Below, piece by piece: positions 47,545 through 56,982 of a stretch of 64,000 nucleotides of DNA (position 1 is its first letter; each line of letters starts with the position of its first letter). This stretch comes from Stanieria sp. NIES-3757 (GTDB lineage: Bacteria; Cyanobacteriota; Cyanobacteriia; Cyanobacteriales; Xenococcaceae). Where the stretch lies: NCBI GenBank assembly GCA_002355455.1, contig AP017375.1, positions 5,075,640-5,139,639 of the forward strand. The letters are read 5' to 3'. The notes beneath the pieces were generated by a model. The model worked only from the letters and a program-made list of their open reading frames with translations. It searched no databases and had not been told where the DNA came from. Made by a program: the position numbers and the translations under genes.

Positions 47545-48876
47545 ATGTTAAGACGGGAAGAAAGACAGTATCATCCTTTTCAACATAGAAGTGACAAACC
47601 AGGAGATCAAAGACAATCTTTTCAAATCGATCGCGATCGCATTATTTATTCTTCTGCTTTTCGACGTTTAGCTCAAGTTACTCAGGTAGTTACCGCTCAA
47701 GAAGGACACGTTTTTCACAACCGTCTTACTCATTCGCTCAAAGTAGCACAAGTAGCGAGAAGATTATCAGAAAAATTAATTGATGAACAACCACTGATAG
47801 CTGAAGAATTAGGGGGAATTAATCCCGATGTGGTTGAAGCAGCAGCTTTGGCACACGATCTTGGTCATCCGCCTTTTGGTCACACTGCCGAAGAAGAATT
47901 GGATGATTGTGCTACTAAGTGCGGTTTAATTGACGGTTTTGAAGGAAATGCTCAATCGTTTCGGATTTTAACTAGGTTAGCAATTCATCGCACGGATTAT
48001 TATGGTCTTAATTTAACCAGAGCAACTTTAAATGCAGTTTTAAAGTATCCTTGGCTACGTTCGACTAACCGACAATCGAAACAATGGCGTAAATATTCAG
48101 TTTATCATCAAGACCGAGCAGCTTTTAACTTTGTTAGACCGACAGAAGAACAACAGCAAACCACTGAAGCTAGTATTATGGATTTTGCTGATGATATTAC
48201 TTATAGCGTTCATGATTTAGAAGACTTTTATTTAGCTGGATTAATTCCTTTGGAGTTGTTAGCTACAGAAAGAGATGAACTAGCCAGATTTGTAGAAGAA
48301 TGGTTGCGAGAATTTCCTGACAATCAATGTGCTAAAGCAGTACAAGAAAATCCTGCTCGTTTTCAAAATTTTCTCGATGCGACTTACAATTTGAGAGGAC
48401 AATATCGACCAGGTTCATTTGAACAAAAAGCCCAAATAAAACGGATTAGTTCTCAATTAATTCAAGTTTATCTTCAATCAGTTGAACTAAGTCTTGAATA
48501 TAGCGATCGCGGTTATTTGAAATACGATCATGCGAAGGAAGAAGAATTAAATTTTTTACAACGAATTGTTTGGTCTTATGTGATTTCTAATCCTCGATTA
48601 GCTACTCAAAGATACGGACAAAAAAAAATTATTAAAACCTTATTTGAAATTTATTTGGAAGCTATTGAGCGTAGAGATTTAAGTTTTATTCCTGCCAGAT
48701 TTGTTAAAGAATATTTAGATTTACATGAGAAAACCAACGATTTAGAAGATATTGAACAAGAAAAATTACGCATGGCTGTAGATATTGTGGCAAGTCTTAG
48801 TGAAGCGGAAGCTGTCCTCAAATATCGCCGTCTTACTGGGATTAACCAAGGTTCTTTTTTGGATTATTGGGAATAA
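47545..48876 (+). CDS. Deoxyguanosinetriphosphate triphosphohydrolase-like protein
   Basis: A 443-aa HD-domain dNTPase. It opens with RDRIIYSSAFRRLAQVTQV. Metal ligands lie in RLTHSLKVAQVARRL and AAALAHDLGHPPFGHTAEEEL, then ASIMDFADDITYSVHDLEDF. It hydrolyses dNTP to nucleoside plus triphosphate and thereby adjusts dNTP pools. Confidence 0.95.
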   Translation: MLRREERQYHPFQHRSDKPGDQRQSFQIDRDRIIYSSAFRRLAQVTQVVTAQEGHVFHNRLTHSLKVAQVARRLSEKLIDEQPLIAEELGGINPDVVEAAALAHDLGHPPFGHTAEEELDDCATKCGLIDGFEGNAQSFRILTRLAIHRTDYYGLNLTRATLNAVLKYPWLRSTNRQSKQWRKYSVYHQDRAAFNFVRPTEEQQQTTEASIMDFADDITYSVHDLEDFYLAGLIPLELLATERDELARFVEEWLREFPDNQCAKAVQENPARFQNFLDATYNLRGQYRPGSFEQKAQIKRISSQLIQVYLQSVELSLEYSDRGYLKYDHAKEEELNFLQRIVWSYVISNPRLATQRYGQKKIIKTLFEIYLEAIERRDLSFIPARFVKEYLDLHEKTNDLEDIEQEKLRMAVDIVASLSEAEAVLKYRRLTGINQGSFLDYWE

Positions 48877-48881
48877 AATTA

Positions 48882-49214
48882 TTATTTAAAAGAAACTTGA
48901 TTTTCTAACCAGTTAGTAACTAAAACGGGTAAATTTTTTTTGACCCAACGCAAAGCAAAAATTCTTAGCAGTGGTTTTGACATATTTGCGATCGCTTTCA
49001 TAAATCTATTCAAAGGTTGATTCTGAAATTTTTTATTGACTAAATTAATCGAGCCGACATCATAAAGACAATCAATAATTAATTTTAAAGTTACTTCTTC
49101 TCGTTCTACTAATTGTTCGAGCAAGAGAAGTACATCACGCATCCTTTCTTGTTTTTTTAGTTCTTCTGGGGAAACTTTTTGGATATTAACTTGTTTATCA
49201 GGATAAGTCAGCAT
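48882..49214 (-). CDS. Conserved hypothetical protein
   Basis: A 110-aa soluble helical protein (KKQERMRDVLLLLEQLVERE, LIIDCLYDVGSINLVNKKF) with a basic C-terminus. No recognised domain. Convergent with the dGTPase gene, 5 bases apart. Confidence 0.65.
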   Translation of the reverse strand: MLTYPDKQVNIQKVSPEELKKQERMRDVLLLLEQLVEREEVTLKLIIDCLYDVGSINLVNKKFQNQPLNRFMKAIANMSKPLLRIFALRWVKKNLPVLVTNWLENQVSFK

Positions 49215-49474
49215 GAATGGTTAGCCAGATTTGATTGATGATGCCCGAGGTCAAGCTTGATGAATTAAATCAAAAAATCGCAGGACAAAACTATGCGATC
49301 AAGATCACTTATTTTGAGTTATTGTGGTTATTACTTAGTAGTGATTAATCAACAGCCAAGTTTGTCAGAGACAAATAAACCATAATAAACTATAACCTTT
49401 TCATACTGATTTTTCAGCTTGAGCAAACTAAAAATACTAAGATTTTCTGAACAAACAATCTAACTTAAGGTAGT

Positions 49475-50080
49475 TTACAACCCTTCTATCCAATCTTTTA
49501 AAAGAGTCAAAGGTAATTCAAAATTATCTTCTACAGTATTAACCAAATTAGTTACATTTTTGACCGTATTTCCTAAAGATTTACTGTTGATATAAACCTG
49601 TTTAGTTGGATAATTTTGCAACAATTCTAATAGTGAGATTTGATTGTCATCTCGAGCAGAAGCAATTAAAGCACCCCTCAAAGCTTCTTTACTAGCTCGA
49701 TGAGATTTAGTATGAAATAACTGACTAGTTTCTCCCAGAACTAATTCTCCTGGTGCGCTATTAAACACATTTGCCATCAAGATTTGATTGGTAGGTATCT
49801 GTCTAGTCAAGACAGAACGAACAACTTGGGGATTTTGCTTACTATAATCAAACAAAAATTCAAGTGATGGAGACATTTCTCCAGTTGAAGCAAATTGTTC
49901 TAGTTCCTCTATCGATACTGATTGGTTAAGAATACCGTGAGTAAAAACAACTTCTTCGGCAGCTAACGCTGGATGGTTACCACTCAAAATTACCAACACT
50001 ACACTAGCTTTAAGTAATAATTGCCATAATTTTGGCATGGTCAACTTCAATAAGAAATTTTTTATTTTTTGTTTATTCAT
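49475..50080 (-). CDS. Exported DUF1400 protein (alpha/beta-hydrolase-associated)
   Basis: A 201-aa product with a signal peptide (hydrophobic residues about 14-35, cut near ALA|AEE). The DUF1400 domain follows (VVFTHGILNQSVSIEELEQFASTGEMS, LEFLFDYSKQNPQVVRSVLTRQI), usually found in front of cyanobacterial alpha/beta hydrolases. No hydrolase GxSxG is present, so it is a stand-alone DUF1400 unit. The ATG at 50080 is preferred over the upstream TTG. Confidence 0.8.
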   Translation of the reverse strand: MNKQKIKNFLLKLTMPKLWQLLLKASVVLVILSGNHPALAAEEVVFTHGILNQSVSIEELEQFASTGEMSPSLEFLFDYSKQNPQVVRSVLTRQIPTNQILMANVFNSAPGELVLGETSQLFHTKSHRASKEALRGALIASARDDNQISLLELLQNYPTKQVYINSKSLGNTVKNVTNLVNTVEDNFELPLTLLKDWIEGL

Positions 50081-50333
50081 AATATAAATTTTAACTTTCA
50101 AAATATAAAGTATTTATTTCAATACGATAAAGCTTTGATAATGATGCGTTTTGTCGAGCAATAATTCGACTTCCAATTTCCGTTATAGATTAAATATTTT
50201 TTTGTTCTAGGTAAGAGTTTGATTTAACGATCTGAAAAAGAAATTGAATTGGGCAAAGTCGAACCTGCTAGTGAAAAAGGTATCTTGAAAGTTGGGAAAT
50301 AAAATTTAGATCATGAAAGAGCAAACGCGATCG

Positions 50334-50957
50334 CTAATCAGATAAAAACACTTGTCCTAGATAACCTGTAACAATGCGACTACCATCTTGAAGAATATGA
50401 ACTTCAGTTTGGTCACTAGCCCAGGTTATTCGGTCTTTTAAGGCTGGATTAAAAATATGAACTCTCTGATTAGTGGAAGAAACGGGAGAATCAGGGGAAT
50501 TTACAGCAAGAGATTCGATATAAGCACCATCAATTAAAATATCGAGTTGAGACAATAAATCTTGAGAGCCAGCAGGAGCATATTCAGATTGCAATCGTTC
50601 TAAAGTAAAGCCTGTAAATGACATGACATTGAGTCCTTTAGCTTTAACCTTGCGAGCCAAATCAGCTAAAGCTGGAGCTTGCCAAAAAGGTTCTCCTCCC
50701 GAAAAGGTAACGCCTTCATTGCGAGGATTACTTGTGATTTTTTCAACTAATGTATCTACTGACATCAATTGATTGATTTCAAAAGACCAGGAGTCGGGAT
50801 TAAAACAACCAGGACATTCTCGTAAGCATCCCTGCACCCATACTACAGCGCGAAAGCCAGGCCCATTAACTTCTGATTCATTGACGTAACCCATCAGGTT
50901 AAGATAGCCAGGGGGAATTTCCATGAGTTCGAGATAGGGATTTTTCTTGATTGTCAT
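50334..50957 (-). CDS. 4Fe-4S radical-SAM activating-enzyme-like protein (NrdG-type)
   Basis: A 207-aa protein with the radical-SAM cluster motif in short-spaced form (GCLRECPGCFNPDSW, CxxxCxxC) and VTFSGGEPFWQA for SAM binding. It resembles activases of anaerobic ribonucleotide reductase. No class III reductase gene is in the window, so the partner is unknown. Divergent from the DUF2892/psbA pair. Confidence 0.85.
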   Translation of the reverse strand: MTIKKNPYLELMEIPPGYLNLMGYVNESEVNGPGFRAVVWVQGCLRECPGCFNPDSWSFEINQLMSVDTLVEKITSNPRNEGVTFSGGEPFWQAPALADLARKVKAKGLNVMSFTGFTLERLQSEYAPAGSQDLLSQLDILIDGAYIESLAVNSPDSPVSSTNQRVHIFNPALKDRITWASDQTEVHILQDGSRIVTGYLGQVFLSD

Positions 50958-51440
50958 GATTTTTACTCCTAATTACCAGAAACTACTGCTTTTGATCTCT
51001 CAAGAAAGATTGAGACTCTTGATTGGTAACTGAGATACGATCTTTTTACCTCAAAGCTTACTTTGATTTAACTTCAATCCTATTAAAGAGATTAATAATG
51101 AAACTTTTACTCAAAATATAGATTGATAATTTGAATAAGTTGTGAAGACGGAAAAATTTAATCCTTTAGTTTGCTAAATTATGAGTCTTTTGTACTAAAT
51201 AAAAAACTACCAAGAGCGATCAATAGTTATTGTTGGCTTAAATTTATTTTAATTTTTTATATAGCTGATTAATTATATAATGATAATAGTAAGCTAGTAC
51301 TTGCCATTTTTGATAAATTTCTACCACCAACTCCAAACCGACGAGCAAACAAGTATTTTCTATTCCGACAATCTAACTATCGAGGGAAAAAAAGAACAGT
51401 TAAAAAAGCCTATTTTAATTAGTTGCAGGAGACAAAAACC
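50958..51440. other. Divergent regulatory spacer before DUF2892-psbA
   Basis: About 480 AT-rich bases. A TATAAT lies at 51276-51281, without a clear -35 at the usual spacing. It is the best candidate promoter for the rogue psbA unit and would give a leader of about 150 nt. Confidence 0.35.
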
Positions 51441-51656
51441 ATGTTAAATAACGTAGGTACAAGCGATCGCATCATTCGGATCATTCTAGGTCTTCTCTTA
51501 GCTTGCTTGGGTTTATTGGTCTATGGTGGTTCTATTTTGGGTATTGCGTTAACGATTGGTGCTGCTATTTTAGGTTTTAGTGGTTTAGCTGGTTCTTGCT
51601 TACTGTATGGTTTATTCGGCATCAATACTTGTAGACAAAAAGAAATGAAGGGATAA
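51441..51656 (+). CDS. DUF2892 (YgaP-like) inner-membrane protein
   Basis: A 71-aa protein with two membrane helices ([20 protein letters not shown] and [20 protein letters not shown]) matching DUF2892. The ATG at 51441 has GGAG upstream; a TTG at 51423 does not. Its end is 41 bases before the rogue psbA start, so co-transcription is likely. Confidence 0.85.
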   Translation: MLNNVGTSDRIIRIILGLLLACLGLLVYGGSILGIALTIGAAILGFSGLAGSCLLYGLFGINTCRQKEMKG

Positions 51657-51697
51657 CGAAAAACAAGTATCAGCTATCAATTATAGGAGTGTCTGTT

Positions 51698-52744
51698 ATG
51701 ACTACTGTAATTCGCCGTCGTTCCGAATTTGATTTTCCTGCTTCAATTTGGGAAAGATTTTCCCGTTGGATCACCAGTACAGACAATCGAGTTTATCTCG
51801 GTTGGTTTAGTCTCCTGATGATTCCTACTTTGCTGGTTGCTACCATAGTTTTTGCGATCGCTTTTGTGGTTGCTCCTCCTGTAGATCTTGATGGGATCAG
51901 AGAACCAGTCATCGGCTCGCTTTTAGGTGGTAACAATATTGCCACAGCAGCAGTTATTCCTACCTCGGCTGCAATTGGATTACATTTTTATCCTTTGTGG
52001 TCGGCTGGTTCGGTTGATGAATGGCTTTACAATGGCGGTCCTTATCAATTAATCATCTTGCACTTTCTGATCGGTATTTGGGCTTATCTCGGCAGACTGT
52101 GGGAACTAAGCTATCGTTTGGGAATGCGCCCTTGGATTGCGATCGCTTATTCTGCACCAGTAGCAGCAGCAACATCGGTATTGCTGGTTTATCCGATTGG
52201 TCAAGGAAGCTTTTCTGAAGGAATGCCTCTAGGGATTTCTGGAACTTTTTACTTTATGCTTACCCTCCAAGCAGAACACAATGTTTTAATGCACCCATTC
52301 CATATGCTGGGGGTAGCTGGAGTTCTTGGTGGCGCACTCTTGAGCGCGACCCATGGTTCTTTAGTAACGGCGAGCTTAATTCGAGAAACTACAGAACTTG
52401 AATCTGTCAATGCTGGTTATAAATTTGGTCAACAAGAATTAACTTACAATTTATTAGCTGGTCATGTAGGCTACTTAGGCAGATTACTCATTCCACCGCT
52501 AGCTTTTCGTAATAGTCGTTCAGTACATTTCCTGTTAGCAGCTTTACCTACCATAGGAATTTGGTTTGCTGCCTTGGGAATTAGTACCATAGCTTTTAAT
52601 CTCAATGGATTTAACTTCAATCAATCAATTCTAGATAGTACGGGCAGACCTATTCCCACTGATGCAGATCTGCTTAACCGTGTTAATTTGGGAATTCAAG
52701 CCATGCACGCTCCCAATACTCATCATTTTCCTGAGTTGTTATAG
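51698..52744 (+). CDS. psbA: Atypical ('rogue') photosystem II D1 protein
   Basis: A 348-aa D1 homologue with five membrane helices. In D1 numbering Tyr161, Glu189, His190, His198, His215, His272 and His332 are kept. Asp170 is Glu (SFSEGMP), Glu333 is Ala (MHAPN), Asp342 is Leu, and Ala344 plus the processing tail are absent. The Mn4CaO5 cluster therefore cannot be ligated normally. Position 130 is Leu (GRLWEL) instead of Gln/Glu near pheophytin, and Ser264 of the QB site is Ala (PLAFRNSRS). This fits the rogue/sentinel D1 group, proposed to make PSII inactive for water oxidation. The ATG is supported by AGGAG 8 bases before it. Confidence 0.92.
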   Translation: MTTVIRRRSEFDFPASIWERFSRWITSTDNRVYLGWFSLLMIPTLLVATIVFAIAFVVAPPVDLDGIREPVIGSLLGGNNIATAAVIPTSAAIGLHFYPLWSAGSVDEWLYNGGPYQLIILHFLIGIWAYLGRLWELSYRLGMRPWIAIAYSAPVAAATSVLLVYPIGQGSFSEGMPLGISGTFYFMLTLQAEHNVLMHPFHMLGVAGVLGGALLSATHGSLVTASLIRETTELESVNAGYKFGQQELTYNLLAGHVGYLGRLLIPPLAFRNSRSVHFLLAALPTIGIWFAALGISTIAFNLNGFNFNQSILDSTGRPIPTDADLLNRVNLGIQAMHAPNTHHFPELL

Positions 52745-53134
52745 AAGCTTTGTCAGTGAATTAGAACTGTGAAATTAGAGATCGTAGCCGTATCTTAATC
52801 AAAATAAAAATTATACCAATTCTCAAAAGTAACTGGAGACTTAGTTGAGTTAAATTTTTGATATATCTTTATTTTAGGCTTTTTATCTATCTAGCGACTT
52901 TTGAGAAACGATATTATTACAGAGAGGTTGAAGAAGTTGATCCAGTGTTGTTCTTCCCTCTCTTTTTTGAAAGAGTGATTTTCTAGCAATCGCCGATGTT
53001 GCATCTTTTAATTAGTACAAAAATACTCTACAATAGAGAAGTAGAACTTAAATAGCAATTTTCATTTAATTAATTAGTTGAATTCGCTCTAACTGTATAT
53101 ATAGATACTTCTCAAAACAATATTGGTTTTAGTT
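52745..53134. other. Spacer after psbA with inverted-repeat element
   Basis: Holds the inverted-repeat element at 52813-52912. The rest is AT-rich, with no gene seen. Confidence 0.45.
52813..52912. repeat. Inverted-repeat (MITE-like) element
   Basis: ATACCAATT at 52813-52821 is followed by TCTCAAAAGT (52821-52830) and its complement ACTTTTGAGA (52895-52904). About 100 bases with no coding content. The terminus equals that of the element at 6762. Confidence 0.45.
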
Positions 53135-53410
53135 ATGAAAAAACATTATCTACTTCATCTCAATCCCCACGCCTCCCATGAATGGGATCGATGTGTGTTA
53201 AGAAATCCTCTAACAGGAGAACGTCCCGATTTAGTCGAAGAGATTTCACAAGCGATCGCAAAAGCAAAAGGAGCGGGTTCTTATTTAATTAGTGTTTCGA
53301 TAGATGTAGAAGTATTGGAACAAGCACCGCTTGACCAGATGATACTGAAAACACCAGAAATTTCAACTTTAAAAACATTAATTGCGAGTGTAGAAACCAT
53401 GAATAAATAA
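53135..53410 (+). CDS. Conserved hypothetical protein
   Basis: A 91-aa soluble protein (MKKHYLLHLNPHASHEWDRC, then RPDLVEEISQAIAKAKGAGSY). The ATG at 53135 is chosen over a TTG 12 bases upstream. No domain is recognised. It lies convergent to the NRPS gene. Confidence 0.6.
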   Translation: MKKHYLLHLNPHASHEWDRCVLRNPLTGERPDLVEEISQAIAKAKGAGSYLISVSIDVEVLEQAPLDQMILKTPEISTLKTLIASVETMNK

Positions 53411-53438
53411 CCAGGTTTGAGACTTTAACAATTTATAC

Positions 53439-56150
53439 CTAGCAATTGGCACTCTCTTTAACCTCTGATATCCGATCAAGACAAATCTTTAATTGCTCTG
53501 CCAAGATTGGAAGGTTAGTAGCTTTAAACATGGAAAGATGATCTCCTGGAACTTCATAAATTTCAACTCCTTCTCTAGCTAGAGAACTCCATCCCAAATA
53601 TTTATCTACTTGATAGCCTATTCCACCTAACCAATCAACAGCCCGCAAAAGAGTGATTTTTCCTTGGTAAGATTTTGGTTGATATATTTCTGCTGCTTTA
53701 GAATTAAGATCTTCAATCAAAAGATTACGAAGAGAAAAAGGCAAAGGCAATTGGGCTATTTGCAACGATAAAATAGCTATTCTCTGAAGATTGTATTGCA
53801 GTTCTCTTAAATTCCACCGAATCCAAGAAATAGACTTGGTAATGACGTAGTGGTGTTTTTGTTGCCCAATGTTCTGGAGATGAAGCAAAATTCTGTTGAA
53901 AAATGGCAATCTAGTACAAAAATTTGGTCCTTGACAGTCTAATAATGCTAATAAAGATATTTTTTCACCTTGTTGAGTAAGTTGTTGAGCCATCTCAAAA
54001 GCTATAGTACCCCCTAAAGAGTAGCCTCCTAAAAGATAAGGACCTTCTGGTTGAATAGTTTTTATTTCTTGGATGTAGTACTTAGCCATATCTTCAACCT
54101 GCTGAAGAGGTTTTTCTTCTCCATTCAATCCCCGTGGTTGTAGAGCATATACTGGTTGTTCAGAGCCTAAGTATCTGGCTAATTCTCGGTATAACATGAC
54201 GCTAGTACCGCGAGCATGAACCAAAAACAGAGGTGGTTTAGAGCCGTTGGTTTGAATGGGAACTAGCGATCGCCATAGGCAGGATTTTTGATCTGAAAAC
54301 ATCTGCTTTGCCAATTCTTCAATAGTTGGAGTTTCTAGCAGCGAGACTATCGGTAATTTTTGCTTGAAAGCTCTTTCTATCTCAGTAAACAAACGTACAG
54401 CTTGGAGAGAGTCTCCTCCTAACTCAAAAAAGTTATCTTTCACTCCAATTGGTTTAATCCCTAAAACTTTTTCCCAGATTCCAACTAACTTAACTTCAAC
54501 ATTATTCCTAGGGTTAACACAGGTTGTTTCTAATGGTTGGCTGACTCGATCGGGTATAGGCAAAGCTTTGCGATCAATCTTGCCATTCGGAGTCAAAGGA
54601 AAAGATGCAAGAATTACGAAGGCAGAAGGTACCATATACTCAGGTAACTTTGTTTGCACAAATTGACGTAAGATCGTGGCAGTAGGTACGGAATTAGACT
54701 GAGGCACTATATAAGCAACAATACGTTTATTGTTTGATCGATCTTCTTGGGCAACTACTACTGTCTGACTGACCAAAGGATGTTGTTCTAAAACTGCTTC
54801 AATTTCCCCTAATTCAATCCGAAAACCCCGAATTTTAACCTGATTATCGATCCGTCCTAAAAATTCAATGTTACCATCGGAGAGATATCTCGTTTGGTCG
54901 CCTGTTTTGTAAAGCAATGGTGGAGGGGGGAGATCATTGCTAATTTCTCCTTCGCTTTTGCGCTTTTGCGCTTCTCCGTTCAGAAAAGGATTAGAGATAA
55001 ACTTCTGGGCGGTTAATTCAGGATTATTTAGATATCCTCGTGCTAGGCTCATACCACCAATATATAATTCGCCAGGTATACCGATCACAACAGGCTGTAA
55101 ATTGTCATCTAAAATATAAGTCTGTACGTTCGGCAATGGTTTACCAATGGGGATGGTAGCTAAGTTATGAATTTGACTAGGAATTTTATAGATAGTAGCA
55201 ACAACAGTTGCTTCTGTAGGACCATAAGTATTAATTAGTTGACAAGATGTTCCAACTAATCTGTTCCAGCTTGCTACTTTCTTAGCATTGACTGCTTCTC
55301 CACCAATAATTACCAACCGAATTGATTCGGGTAACTGTAATTGAGAATTTTGTTCTAACTCAGACGTGAGTAAATGCCAAAAAGCTGTAGGTAAATCTAA
55401 GATCGTAATGCCATAGTCATGACACTTTTGTAGTAACAATGAAGAAGAGTATCCCATTTCTTGGGTACGTAAAACTAATGTCCCACCAGCAATTAAACAA
55501 GGATAGATTTCCTCGACTGAAGCATCAAAACTGAGCGAAGCAAATTGTAGTATTCTATCTCTGTCGTTAATTTCATATTCCTGTACTGCTGCTTGGCAAA
55601 AATTCACTAAAGCATGATGAGCGATCGCAACCCCTTTAGGTTTTCCTGTCGAACCAGAAGTATAAATTACATAGGCTAGATTGTCTGGATTGTCATGGCG
55701 GACAAGATTTTCCTGCTGTGAACAAATAATTGTTTGCCATTCCGTATCTATAGCTATAACTTTGATGGATTCTTGTGGTAATTGCTTTTTTAGATGTTGT
55801 TGTGTAAGTATGATGGAGATTTTAGCATCTTGGATAATATAATCTAAGCGTTCTTGAGGATAAGCTGGATCGAGAGGAAGGTAGGCACCACCAGATTTGA
55901 GAATAGCTAAAATAGCGATAATTACTTCTAAAGAACGTTCTAGGCAAATACCAACCAATACTTCTGGTTTTACTCCTAATGTTTGCAAATACTTAGCGAC
56001 TTGGTTAGCATGGTCATCTAACTCTTGATAGGTTAACTGTCGATCTTTAAAACATACTGCTATGGCATTAGGTGTTTTTTCTACTTGAGTTTCAAAGAGG
56101 TTATGTATACAAGCTTTTGGTAGATCGTTATCAATTTGATTTAATAACAC
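53439..56150 (-). CDS. Stand-alone NRPS: adenylation - carrier - thioesterase
   Basis: A 903-aa one-module enzyme lacking a condensation domain. Adenylation covers residues about 10-530 (YTSGSTGKPKGVAI, NTYGPTEATV, YKTGD, GRIDNQVKIRGFRIELGE, NGKIDRK). A carrier domain follows at about 545-620 (FFELGGDSLQAV, phosphopantetheine Ser), then a type I thioesterase at about 640-890 (GGYSLGGT, EVPGDHLSM). An eye-made alignment to GrsA gives specificity residues D-A-E-D-I-G-T-V-V-K; the leading Asp suggests an alpha-amino acid. Between core motifs A6 and A7 an extra hydrophilic loop of about 22 residues is encoded by repetitive DNA. The product is unknown. The gene starts beside an IS remnant, so loss of an upstream part is possible. 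Confidence 0.93.
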   Translation of the reverse strand: MLLNQIDNDLPKACIHNLFETQVEKTPNAIAVCFKDRQLTYQELDDHANQVAKYLQTLGVKPEVLVGICLERSLEVIIAILAILKSGGAYLPLDPAYPQERLDYIIQDAKISIILTQQHLKKQLPQESIKVIAIDTEWQTIICSQQENLVRHDNPDNLAYVIYTSGSTGKPKGVAIAHHALVNFCQAAVQEYEINDRDRILQFASLSFDASVEEIYPCLIAGGTLVLRTQEMGYSSSLLLQKCHDYGITILDLPTAFWHLLTSELEQNSQLQLPESIRLVIIGGEAVNAKKVASWNRLVGTSCQLINTYGPTEATVVATIYKIPSQIHNLATIPIGKPLPNVQTYILDDNLQPVVIGIPGELYIGGMSLARGYLNNPELTAQKFISNPFLNGEAQKRKSEGEISNDLPPPPLLYKTGDQTRYLSDGNIEFLGRIDNQVKIRGFRIELGEIEAVLEQHPLVSQTVVVAQEDRSNNKRIVAYIVPQSNSVPTATILRQFVQTKLPEYMVPSAFVILASFPLTPNGKIDRKALPIPDRVSQPLETTCVNPRNNVEVKLVGIWEKVLGIKPIGVKDNFFELGGDSLQAVRLFTEIERAFKQKLPIVSLLETPTIEELAKQMFSDQKSCLWRSLVPIQTNGSKPPLFLVHARGTSVMLYRELARYLGSEQPVYALQPRGLNGEEKPLQQVEDMAKYYIQEIKTIQPEGPYLLGGYSLGGTIAFEMAQQLTQQGEKISLLALLDCQGPNFCTRLPFFNRILLHLQNIGQQKHHYVITKSISWIRWNLRELQYNLQRIAILSLQIAQLPLPFSLRNLLIEDLNSKAAEIYQPKSYQGKITLLRAVDWLGGIGYQVDKYLGWSSLAREGVEIYEVPGDHLSMFKATNLPILAEQLKICLDRISEVKESANC

Positions 56151-56325
56151 AGCCTTAATAAACCTTTTTTGACAGGTTATGTAAAAGTATAAAATCTTCC
56201 CACTCTAATGGAAGTTAATTAGGTTGTTTAATAATTCTTTCTCGCCGTTAAATTGAATTTTGAATTTTTTGAAATTGGACTCAATTTTCTAACCCGTGTC
56301 TAGCTAACAATAACCTGAGTTCGGG

Positions 56326-56549
56326 TTAAGCAGATTGAGGTAAAAGCCAATCTAAACGTAAACTTGGTTTCTTTGGTTGATGACCCTTCGGGTTCGGGCG
56401 CGTTCCCAAGTGGGGGTTTCCCGCACGGGGTCGCCCTCTCAATAAGCAATTAATTCACACAAAACATTAACGCAAAAATTTACAGGCGAGCGATGTCTTG
56501 AATGTTCAATCTGAGATATATTCTTGAGTTGGTCATTAACTGTCTCTAT
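56326..56549 (-). pseudogene. IS982 transposase C-terminal fragment, interrupted by a repeat
   Basis: Residues [20 protein letters not shown] followed by [16 protein letters not shown] (56549 down to 56442) are the IS982 C-terminal signature. A stop follows at the repeat. The final residues QPKKPSLRLDWLLPQSA and stop reappear at 56379-56326, out of frame. The transposase is thus split by the 62-bp block at 56380-56441. Confidence 0.75.
56380..56441. repeat. GC-rich interspersed repeat inserted in the IS remnant
   Basis: A 62-bp block with several short inverted parts (GACCC/GGGTC, CCCGCACGGGG). Its GC content is far above its surroundings. Its borders coincide with the interruption in transposase homology, so it behaved as an insertion. 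Confidence 0.55.
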
Positions 56550-56982
56550 AGAACTCATTTGAGATATCTGACTATAACCACAAGCTTTAATCTTTCTCGG
56601 TATAGCCATTATGTCAATCAATATTTCTGAAACACCTATTTTGAAGTTAAGTTGCTTAATATTCGCGCTTTCTGAATAGTCTATTTTCAATAAAAAAGAT
56701 ACCAAATGGGTTCTATATGGCATTTTCTACCCATTATATCTTTTGTGAAGATATACTCAAATGAAACAACCAGATTTAAGATTTTTTTTGATCAATCAAT
56801 TTAAAAATATATCGCAAGAGATGAGATCGCTGGTTACTCTAGACTAAGAACAAGTACTTCCTTTGTGGCAACACCTCTGGTAGATTAAACCTAACCCCAA
56901 TTTTAAGTTTCTTTTAATTTTTAGGGGAAACGGCACGCTGATTTAACAACTACGGATAAGAGGCAATAGGAGGAACATAACT

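Larger units (their letters stand above)
56312..56549 (-). mobile_element. IS982-family element, 3' remnant
   Basis: Bordered at 56312-56327 by AACCTGAGTTCGGGTT, the same terminus as at 44068. Reading minus strand, the inside is the C-terminal part of an IS982 transposase. The other end is lost. Confidence 0.65.
56151..56982. other. Spacer with IS982 remnant and GC-rich repeat
   Basis: Between the NRPS gene and pgk. It contains the IS982 remnant (56312-56549), the repeat inserted in it (56380-56441) and the pgk leader. Bases 56550-56982 show no further gene. Confidence 0.55.

Noticed and set aside
51276-51281. A firm promoter for the DUF2892-psbA unit
   Set aside because: TATAAT is clear, but no acceptable -35 at 16-18 bases; kept only as a weak candidate.
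51698-52744. Chlorophyll f synthase (ChlF)
   Set aside because: Mn ligands are lost as in ChlF, but the Gln130-Asp131 motif reported for ChlF reads Leu-Trp here and no far-red gene cluster surrounds it.
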